The notes beneath the pieces are model-generated. The model was not told where the DNA came from. It searched no databases and saw nothing but the letters and a program-made list of their open reading frames with translations. Below, one piece after another: positions 1-5,611 of a stretch of 6,804 bases of DNA (position 1 is the stretch's first letter; each line of letters opens with the position of its first letter). The stretch is taken from NCBI GenBank assembly GCA_003164075.1, contig PLRZ01000301.1, positions 866-7,669 on the forward strand, read 5' to 3'. Made by a program: the position numbers and the translations under genes. This DNA comes from Bryobacterales bacterium (lineage in GTDB: Bacteria > Acidobacteriota > Terriglobia > Bryobacterales > Bryobacteraceae).

Positions 1-1575
1 GCCGCGGTTGTGCCTGCCATCGCTCCGCTGCGCGTACTGCCCGTCGATCCGCCGATCAAAGACGGCCTGAATGCCGCCTTCAAGATGGGCCCGGTGAAGA
101 TGACGCCTTACGGCTTCATCAAGGCCACCGCGGCTTATGACTCCAGCTCGCCGAATGGCGACGACTTTCCATTTGTGGGCCTGTTCCTGGGGTCCACGGC
201 AATTACCAACACCGGCCCCACCACCGACCCCGAATTCCATTTGAAAGCGCGCGCCACCCGTATCGGGGCGAATTTCGAGTGGCCGGACGTTTCGAGCAAA
301 ATCGTCCTGACGGGACGCGTCGAGGGCGACTTCGAAGGCAATTTCAGCGAGGTCGATAACCGCGACATTTCTTCCATTCGCAGCAGCGCGTTCCAACTAC
401 GCCTGGCTTGGATGCGCATGGATTACGCTGCCAGCGACAAGACCGACCTCTATTTCGAGGGTGGACAGGATTGGACGCTTTTCGGCTCGAGCGTGCTGCC
501 CAATCTCCTGGAGACCACCTTCCTGGGCGCCTACTATGGAGACATCTGGGAGCGCTCTCCGCAGTTCCAGTTTGGCATGGTGCAGAAACTGAGCTCCTGG
601 CACAACATCAAGTTCTCTCCCACCGTTGCGATTATGATGCCGAGCAGCGGTGAAATCGAAAAGCTGGGCTCTCTGGGGCTGGCGGGCCAAATCGCTCAAG
701 CCGAGCGCGAGGGCGCCGACTCCGGCCGTCCGGAGCTGGAGGCCCGAGTGGCCTTCCAGTTCCAACTCGACACCGCCAAGGGGGTCGCGCCGGCGCAGAT
801 TCTATGGAGCGGGTTTATGGGCCGCCGGACTTCCATCGTTACCAATTCCAATGGCGCGGTCAACGAATGTACCGCCGCGGGACAAACCGGATGCGCCCCC
901 ATCAACGTGGTGAATCAGTACCTGACGGCCTTCCCCAATGGCTTCACCACGTCCAGCAACATGTACGGCAACCAGCTTGCCCTTTCCCTGCCGACCCGAT
1001 GGTTCACCTTGTCGACCAGCCTTTACCGCGGTGGCGACCTGCGCTTCTTCTTCGGCGGCCAGGTCGATTCCTACTATACCGACACCACCGGACTACGCAA
1101 CCCGGTGATGTTCACCACCGTGGACGGCGGACCCCTGGCTGCCGCGGGAGGCGCCACGCTGGCAACCAATTCCGCGGGACAGGTTGTGGTTGCGCCACAA
1201 CGGCCAATCCGTTCGTTTGGCGGGTTCATCAACCTGGGGCTGCCGCTGTCACGCTGGTTCAATGCCGACCCGAAAGGCCACAATTCGGGCTGGGCGCTCT
1301 ACTTCGATATCGGCAAGGACCAGGTGGTTCATCGGGACTTGATCAACCCCGGCGCCAGCGCCGCAGCCAATACCTTGTCCCCGTTGCCGCTCTTGATGGG
1401 CAAGATGTTCGCCGTAAGCCTGTACTATAAACTGAACCCGTATGTCCAGTTTGCCTTCGAGCAGTCGGTCTACGCCACGCGGCTGGAACCCGGGGCCAAC
1501 TATTCGATCGCGGGGGTGCCGTCCAACCTGTGGCAGGACCACCGGACCGAATTCGGGCCGATTTTCACGTTTTAG
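1..1575 (+). CDS. Porin-like outer-membrane beta-barrel protein (5' end outside window)
   Basis: The frame is open from base 1 and ends at TAG 1573-1575, giving 524 visible residues. The GTG at position 10 lies in a Pro/Ala-rich stretch (AAVVPAIAPLRVLPVDPP) with no signal peptide after it, so the true start is probably upstream and this is a partial gene. From about residue 35 the protein alternates polar and aromatic/hydrophobic residues, as in transmembrane beta strands (YGFIKATAAYDSS, LRLAWMRMDYAAS, TDLYFEGGQDWTLFGS, MFAVSLYYKLNPYVQFAFEQ). It ends in Phe (FGPIFTF), the usual C-terminal signal for BAM-dependent insertion. The opening GFIKATAAYDSS and the following strands resemble DcaP-like porins, but I cannot confirm the subfamily. 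Its likely role is passive uptake of small anions or organic acids. The only two cysteines, 290 and 298, sit close together in a probable loop. The next gene starts 67 bp downstream on the same strand. Confidence 0.75.
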   Translation, partial: AAVVPAIAPLRVLPVDPPIKDGLNAAFKMGPVKMTPYGFIKATAAYDSSSPNGDDFPFVGLFLGSTAITNTGPTTDPEFHLKARATRIGANFEWPDVSSKIVLTGRVEGDFEGNFSEVDNRDISSIRSSAFQLRLAWMRMDYAASDKTDLYFEGGQDWTLFGSSVLPNLLETTFLGAYYGDIWERSPQFQFGMVQKLSSWHNIKFSPTVAIMMPSSGEIEKLGSLGLAGQIAQAEREGADSGRPELEARVAFQFQLDTAKGVAPAQILWSGFMGRRTSIVTNSNGAVNECTAAGQTGCAPINVVNQYLTAFPNGFTTSSNMYGNQLALSLPTRWFTLSTSLYRGGDLRFFFGGQVDSYYTDTTGLRNPVMFTTVDGGPLAAAGGATLATNSAGQVVVAPQRPIRSFGGFINLGLPLSRWFNADPKGHNSGWALYFDIGKDQVVHRDLINPGASAAANTLSPLPLLMGKMFAVSLYYKLNPYVQFAFEQSVYATRLEPGANYSIAGVPSNLWQDHRTEFGPIFTF

Positions 1576-1626
1576 ACCGGCCCGGAGCGTCGCCATGGCG
1601 GCATACGATGTCTGAGTCGGCATGTT

Positions 1627-1633
1627 GGGAGGG
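1627..1633 (+). promoter_or_regulatory. Shine-Dalgarno site that fixes the PEGA-protein start
   Basis: GGGAGGG lies 9 nt before ATG 1643-1645, a normal spacing. An earlier in-frame ATG at 1622 would place this site inside the coding sequence and has no comparable purine run before it. This supports the 1643 start, which also puts the basic N-terminus and hydrophobic core of the signal peptide at the very beginning of the protein. Confidence 0.6.
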
Positions 1634-1642
1634 ATTCTTTTC

Positions 1643-2359
1643 ATGAACAAGCGTAGAATAGCGGCCCTGCAAGCGGGCCTTCTCTTTGTGACCGTGTTCG
1701 CGAACGCCGCTTCAAAGATCGCCATCACGATGCGGATCAAGGTTCTGAGTTCCGAAAGTCAAACGGTTGTCCTCGACGACAGCGGCGTTCCCAAGAATTG
1801 CGACGGCCTCAATTTCGACGCGTATTGCCATTCCAGCCAGGCCGCGCAAGTGACGAATACCTTGCTCGTGCAGGAAGAAGACGGAGCGCCGTTCCGCGTG
1901 GCTTGCGCCGTTGACTCCAGGTGGTCCAGATGCACTCTCCTGCCGCAGGGAGAAAGTTTCGACGCCAGAAAAGAGAAGCACGGCATTACCGTGTACTACC
2001 AGGATGACAACGGCAAGCTGCGAAAACAGTCGTACGCTCTGGTGGCGCCGGACGCAAAGGCCAACCCCGTGGCCGCCGCGGCTCCGGTTGCAACCAATCC
2101 CGGGCCGGCTCCGGCCGCGGCGGCCGTGCCCCGCATTCCGCCGCAAACCGTGAAATGCAGTTTTACCTCGACTCCCGCCGGAGCCGAAGTCACCGTCGAC
2201 GGCCGCTTCGCCGGCAGCACGCCTTCAGTCCTTGCGTTAGGCGCCGGCAATCACGTCGTGGTGGTATCGATGCGGGGCTTTGCCCAATGGAAGCGGGATT
2301 TGGCGGTGTCCTCCGGATCGGAACTGACAGTCAACGCAATTCTGCAGAAAGTGCCGTAG
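1643..2359 (+). CDS. Exported PEGA-domain protein of unknown function
   Basis: A protein of 238 residues, with the start chosen from the Shine-Dalgarno site at 1627-1633; starting at 1622 would add 7 residues. Residues 1-23 form a signal peptide: MNKRR, then a hydrophobic core, then a likely cleavage near ANAAS. There is no lipobox cysteine, so it is probably soluble and periplasmic or surface-exposed rather than a lipoprotein. Residues 28-135 form a region I do not recognise, with four cysteines (53, 62, 88, 97) that could make two disulfides. Residues 136-168 are an Ala/Pro/Val linker. Residues 172-235 match a PEGA domain: FTSTPAGAEVTVDGRFAGST followed by strands and a GFAQWKRDL turn. PEGA domains are small beta folds usually found in surface or cell-wall-associated proteins. 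The gene lies 30 bp before prpE on the same strand, so co-transcription is plausible, though no functional link is obvious. Confidence 0.72.
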   Translation: MNKRRIAALQAGLLFVTVFANAASKIAITMRIKVLSSESQTVVLDDSGVPKNCDGLNFDAYCHSSQAAQVTNTLLVQEEDGAPFRVACAVDSRWSRCTLLPQGESFDARKEKHGITVYYQDDNGKLRKQSYALVAPDAKANPVAAAAPVATNPGPAPAAAAVPRIPPQTVKCSFTSTPAGAEVTVDGRFAGSTPSVLALGAGNHVVVVSMRGFAQWKRDLAVSSGSELTVNAILQKVP

Positions 2360-2379
2360 GAAGCCGGCTGGAAATCCTC

Positions 2380-2383
2380 GGAG
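2380..2383 (+). promoter_or_regulatory. Ribosome binding site for prpE, favouring the second ATG
   Basis: GGAG at 2380-2383 lies 3 nt before ATG 2387 and 6 nt before ATG 2390. The two ATGs are adjacent and in the same frame. The longer spacing is more typical, so translation probably begins at 2390 (MSYKEF). The difference is one methionine. Confidence 0.45.
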
Positions 2384-2386
2384 TAG

Positions 2387-4297
2387 ATGATGAGCTATAA
2401 AGAGTTTCACCGGCGCTCCATTGAGGAGCGCGATGCGTTTTGGGGCGAACTGGCCACCATGATCGACTGGCACCGGCCGTTCGACCAAGTGCTCGATTAC
2501 TCCAACCCGCCGTTTGCCAAATGGTTCGTGGGCGGGGAAACGAATCTCTGTTACAACGCCATTGACCGGCATTTGCCGGAGCGGGCGGATCAGCCGGCGC
2601 TGATTTACATTTCCACCGAGACCAACCGGGAGAAGACCTACACGTATCGTGAGTTGCACGCAGAAGTGCAGCGCATGGCGGCGGTATTCCGGAGCCTGGG
2701 CTTGGCCAAAGGCGACCGCATCCTGATTTACATGCCCATGATCCCGGAAGCGATTTTCGCCATGCTGGCGGCGGTGCGGCTGGGCGCTATTCATTCGGTG
2801 GTGTTCGGGGGCTTCGCGGCGCACTCGCTGGCCACGCGCATTGACGATGCCCGGCCGAAGCTCATGATTATCGCCGACGCCGGCATCCGCGCGGGCAAGG
2901 TGACGGCCTACAAAGCCATGGTGGATGAGTCGCTGCGGCTGAGCGCGGCGCCGCCGGAGAAGGTGATCGTAGTGAATCGCGGGCTGGACCCGGCCTTCCA
3001 AGGGGTAGAAGGGCGCGACCTGGATTACGAGACGCTGCGCGCCGCCCACATGGACGCGCAGGTGCCGTGCGAGTTCGTGGAATCGAGCCACCCCTCCTAC
3101 ATTCTCTATACGTCTGGTACGACGGGAAAGCCCAAGGGCGTACAGCGCGATACCGGCGGATATGCGGTGGCGCTGGCGGCGTCGATGAAGTACATCTACG
3201 ACGCGCAGCCGGGGGAAACCTACTTCGCCACGTCGGACATTGGCTGGGTGGTGGGACACTCCTACATCACTTACGGGCCGCTGATTTACGGCATGGCGAC
3301 GGTGGTGTACGAGGGCCTGCCGATCCGGCCGGATCCGGGAATCTGGTGGAAGATCGTGCAGGACTACAAGGTGTCGACGATGTTCTCGGCGCCGACCGCC
3401 ATCCGGGTGTTGAAGAAGCAGGATCCGGCGTGGCTGCGCAAGTACGATCTTTCCAGCCTGCGCTACCTGTTCCTGGCGGGCGAGCCGCTGGATGAGCCGA
3501 CCGCCAGGTGGATTGCCGAGGGGCTGAACAAACCGGTCTACGACCACTTCTGGCAGACCGAGACGGGTTGGGCGCTAATCACCGGGCTGCCCGGCGTGGA
3601 GAAATCGCCCACCAAATTCGGCAGCCCGTCGTTCCCGGCCTATGGGTACGATGTCCGGCTGCTCCAGGTGGGGTCTGGCGAAGAGTTGGGGCCGAACGAG
3701 AAAGGCGTGGTCTGCGTAGTGCCTCCGCTGCCGCCGGGATGCATGTCCACGGTATGGGGACAGGACGAGCGGTTCCGCGAGACGTACTTCACCAGCTTCT
3801 CCGACCGTCTGATCTACACCACCTTCGATTGGGGCATCCGGGACGAGGATGGGTACTATTTCATTCTGGGGAGAACCGACGACGTGATCAACGTGGCCGG
3901 GCACCGCTTGGGGACGCGGGAAATCGAAGAAGCTGTGAGCGCCCATCCGGGTATCGCGGAAGTGGCGGTGGTGGGAGTGGCGGACGAACTGAAGGGGCAG
4001 TTGCCGCTGGCCTTCGCGGTGGTGAAGGACCCGGCAACCATTGCCACGCGGGAACTGCGCGAGAAGCTGGAAGCCGCCGTGATGGCGACGGTCAACGAGA
4101 TTCTGGGGGCCATCGGGCGGCCGTGCGCCGTGCATTTCGTCTCGCAGCTTCCCAAGACGCGGTCGGGCAAAGTGTTGCGGCGGTCGATCAAGGCGATCGC
4201 CGAGGGTCACGATCCGGGCGACCTCACCAGTCTGGACGATCCGGCAGGGATCGAACAGATTGCGCGGGCCGTGGCGGTTCCCGAAAGCCAGCCCTAG
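2387..4297 (+). CDS. prpE: Propionyl-CoA synthetase (propionate--CoA ligase)
   Basis: A full-length AMP-forming acyl-CoA synthetase of 636 residues (635 from the second ATG), close to known PrpE proteins. It converts propionate, ATP and CoA to propionyl-CoA, AMP and PPi through a propionyl-adenylate, in the cytoplasm. The visible order is an N-terminal ACS-type region, the P-loop YTSGTTGKPKG at 241-251, the WQTETGW motif at 389-395, GRTDD at 495-499 (the hinge region before the C-terminal lid), and PKTRSGK at 589-595. Lys595 is the catalytic lysine, acetylated by Pat-type enzymes in relatives. GVQRDTGGYAVALA after the P-loop, SDIGWVVGHSYI, and Trp after QTETG point to PrpE rather than acetyl-CoA synthetase, which usually has QTETGG. 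Acetate may still be a side substrate. No methylcitrate or methylmalonyl pathway genes are in the window, so the fate of propionyl-CoA cannot be seen. No frameshift or missing key residue was found. Confidence 0.93.
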   Translation: MMSYKEFHRRSIEERDAFWGELATMIDWHRPFDQVLDYSNPPFAKWFVGGETNLCYNAIDRHLPERADQPALIYISTETNREKTYTYRELHAEVQRMAAVFRSLGLAKGDRILIYMPMIPEAIFAMLAAVRLGAIHSVVFGGFAAHSLATRIDDARPKLMIIADAGIRAGKVTAYKAMVDESLRLSAAPPEKVIVVNRGLDPAFQGVEGRDLDYETLRAAHMDAQVPCEFVESSHPSYILYTSGTTGKPKGVQRDTGGYAVALAASMKYIYDAQPGETYFATSDIGWVVGHSYITYGPLIYGMATVVYEGLPIRPDPGIWWKIVQDYKVSTMFSAPTAIRVLKKQDPAWLRKYDLSSLRYLFLAGEPLDEPTARWIAEGLNKPVYDHFWQTETGWALITGLPGVEKSPTKFGSPSFPAYGYDVRLLQVGSGEELGPNEKGVVCVVPPLPPGCMSTVWGQDERFRETYFTSFSDRLIYTTFDWGIRDEDGYYFILGRTDDVINVAGHRLGTREIEEAVSAHPGIAEVAVVGVADELKGQLPLAFAVVKDPATIATRELREKLEAAVMATVNEILGAIGRPCAVHFVSQLPKTRSGKVLRRSIKAIAEGHDPGDLTSLDDPAGIEQIARAVAVPESQP

Positions 4298-4311
4298 ATC
4301 GGGGATGCGTA

Positions 4312-4536
4312 ACCGTCAGAACTCCTGATGTCTTGGAATTTGCAGTGAGCCCGAAGGTGGGGCAGGCGGTGCTCGCCTGCCCGCCCGCGCTAAATTGGGC
4401 CCGCTGCTCGAATAGGATCGATGGCAGGCGAGCACCGCCTGCCCCACCCGCGAAGCTCTCGCCATCGAAAGGAATGGGTCAGCCCATTTTCCCAGGCCAC
4501 GCGGAATTGCGGGGCGACATCAGGAGTTCTGAACCG
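4312..4536. mobile_element. MITE-like element with 17-bp terminal inverted repeats and flanking ACCG
   Basis: TCAGAACTCCTGATGTC at 4316-4332 is matched perfectly by its reverse complement at 4516-4532, bounding 217 bp. ACCG lies directly outside both ends (4312-4315 and 4533-4536) and could be a 4-bp target-site duplication. There is no room for a transposase, so it would be non-autonomous. It fills nearly all of the 306-bp gap between the convergent prpE and response-regulator genes. Besides the nested REP doublet at 4356-4448, it holds a small hairpin at 4473-4488 (AATGGG/CCCATT, 4-nt loop) followed by two extra T's; this could help end transcription but is weak. A 4-bp match can occur by chance, and a long inverted repeat between convergent genes could also act only as a terminator. 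The transposase family that might move it cannot be named from these ends. Confidence 0.5.
4356..4448. repeat. REP doublet (REPIN-like) with perfect 26-bp arms
   Basis: The arms 4356-4381 and 4423-4448 are perfect reverse complements over 26 bp, separated by 41 nt. Each arm is itself a hairpin. In the left arm GGGCAGGCG (4360-4368) pairs with CGCCTGCCC (4374-4382) across a 5-nt loop. In the right arm GGCAGGCG (4423-4430) pairs with CGCCTGCC (4436-4443). A GTGG tetranucleotide precedes the left hairpin, and the right arm has the same head on the opposite strand. A short GTRG-type head plus a palindrome, in two inverted copies, is the architecture of REP/REPIN elements, which are mobilised in trans by RAYT (Y1-type) transposases. 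The position between convergent genes is typical. No RAYT gene is in the window, and genome copy number is unknown. It may also act as a bidirectional terminator or mRNA-stabilising structure. Confidence 0.6.
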
Positions 4537-4603
4537 TTTTGGGGGAACCGGCGGCGATTGAACAGGTTATCTCCTCACCAGCCCTTAAGAGCCACGAAAC
4601 TAC

Positions 4604-5260
4604 TTAAATCGACGTCAACCCCTCGCGCAGCGCGTACCTTGTCAGCTCGATGGTGCTGTGGATCTCCAGCTTGTCCATGATGTTCTGCCGGTGAGACTCC
4701 ACCGTCTTGGCGCTGATGCCGAGCAGGTGCGCTATCTCCTTCACCCGCTTGCCGTCCGCCAGCAAGCGCAGAACTTCCTGCTCCCGCGCAGTCAGCATAT
4801 GAAGCGGCGACACCGGCCGCCGTTCCAACGCGTTGGTCTGACGCACGAAATCCTCCACCAGCGTGCCCGTGATCACGGCGCTCAGATACGGCCGGTTGGA
4901 CATCACCGTGCGCACCGCCTGATTCAGCTCCTCGAAGGCGCTGTCTTTCACCAGGTACCCCAACGCGCCGGCCCTCACCATCTCGCTCACGAAGCGCCGG
5001 TCGGAATGCATCGACAGCGCGATCACTTTCGTTTCGGGACACTGGGCCCGAATCTGCCGGGTCGCGGTAACGCCGTCGGTTCCCGGCATCACCACGTCCA
5101 TAATAATCAGGTCCGGCCGCAACTGCCGCGCCAGAGCAACTACGGCATTGCCGTCCGATGCTTCACCTACCACCGTGATATCGGGTTGCTGTGCCAGCAG
5201 GCTACGCAGCCCCTCGCGCAAAATCCGATGATCGTCGGCCAACACGATTCTGATGCTCAC
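4604..5260 (-). CDS. NarL/FixJ-family two-component response regulator
   Basis: A complete 218-residue protein with a receiver domain (about 3-120) and a LuxR-type helix-turn-helix (about 155-215). The receiver keeps the acidic pair D9/D10, phospho-acceptor D55 (LIIMDVVMPG), S83 in ALSMHS, and K105 in YLVKD, so it should be phosphorylatable. The HTH reads LTAREQEVLRLLADGK, then KEIAHLLGISAKTVESHRQN, the normal NarL signature. It is a cytoplasmic DNA-binding regulator controlled by a sensor kinase. The start is GTG 5258-5260; an in-frame TAG two codons upstream excludes a longer protein. Only a weak GGAA, 1 nt from the start, is present as a ribosome site. No histidine kinase is adjacent within the window, so its partner and targets are unknown. 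It converges with prpE across the MITE-like region. Confidence 0.93.
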   Translation of the reverse strand: MSIRIVLADDHRILREGLRSLLAQQPDITVVGEASDGNAVVALARQLRPDLIIMDVVMPGTDGVTATRQIRAQCPETKVIALSMHSDRRFVSEMVRAGALGYLVKDSAFEELNQAVRTVMSNRPYLSAVITGTLVEDFVRQTNALERRPVSPLHMLTAREQEVLRLLADGKRVKEIAHLLGISAKTVESHRQNIMDKLEIHSTIELTRYALREGLTSI

Positions 5261-5611
5261 GTTCCGCTATTTAACTTTCTCCGGCTACGCGGCCGGCTTC
5301 CACTTGAGTTGCCACTGGCCCCCACTTCCGGCAGCAGGACCGAATCGATTCCATGGCCGGTCCAGCGGTATCTCTTGTAGTAGGCATGCAGAACCGGCAC
5401 GCGCTTGTCGTGAAGATCCGGCTGAAGGGCCGGGCTCACCGGCGAGGATGAGGCAACACCAGATACTGCGGAACACGGGGACCTCGACGCGGGGAACGGA
5501 CGGCGCGGCCTGCGTGTTTTCACTGAGGAGAACCTCAGCTACCCGGATAGTAGCACGCGGCGTCCTGAATCTCCCGAATGGGTGCTTTGCCTGGCGGATG
5601 ATCCCCGGCGG
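5261..5611. other. Gap of 351 bp without a convincing gene; possible decayed coding sequence
   Basis: Short frames exist on both strands but none has a good start, ribosome site or recognisable domain. On the minus strand, one frame reads the coding-like HDKRVPVLHAYYKRYRWTG and SVLLPEVG, and a second reads GQWQLKWKPAA before TAG at 5285-5287. One extra base in the five-C run at 5319-5323 would join them. Such a peptide would end 24 bp before the response-regulator start. Its upstream part is unclear and seems to change frame again, so a degraded gene is possible but unproven. A small hairpin at 5523-5538 (CTGAGG/CCTCAG, 4-nt loop) lies downstream of the nuclease gene but lacks a following T-run, so it is a poor terminator. 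Promoters for the regulator presumably lie here, but none stands out. Confidence 0.35.

Noticed and set aside
1593..1606. Palindrome CGCCATGGCG between the barrel and PEGA genes
   Set aside because: It is short, with no loop or T-run and no known operator match. It is too small to call a terminator or binding site.
2237..3547. Long minus-strand open frame (436 codons) opposite prpE
   Set aside because: It is antisense to a clearly conserved enzyme, is rich in Arg and His, has no recognisable domain, and is explained by GC-rich codons in prpE.
3508..4680. Plus-strand open frame of 390 codons running from prpE through the intergenic repeats
   Set aside because: It overlaps prpE in another frame, is dominated by Gly/Arg/Ala, and runs through the inverted repeats into the end of the regulator gene.
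4658..5380. Plus-strand open frame opposite the response regulator
   Set aside because: It is a shadow frame of a well-conserved receiver-HTH protein, with high His/Arg/Gln content and no domain.
5257..5523. 88-codon minus-strand frame whose TGA overlaps the GTG of the response regulator
   Set aside because: The overlap looks like translational coupling, but the N-terminal half is Arg/Ser/Pro low-complexity, there is no ribosome site, and the coding-like signal shifts frame inside it. It is noted only as part of the possible remnant.
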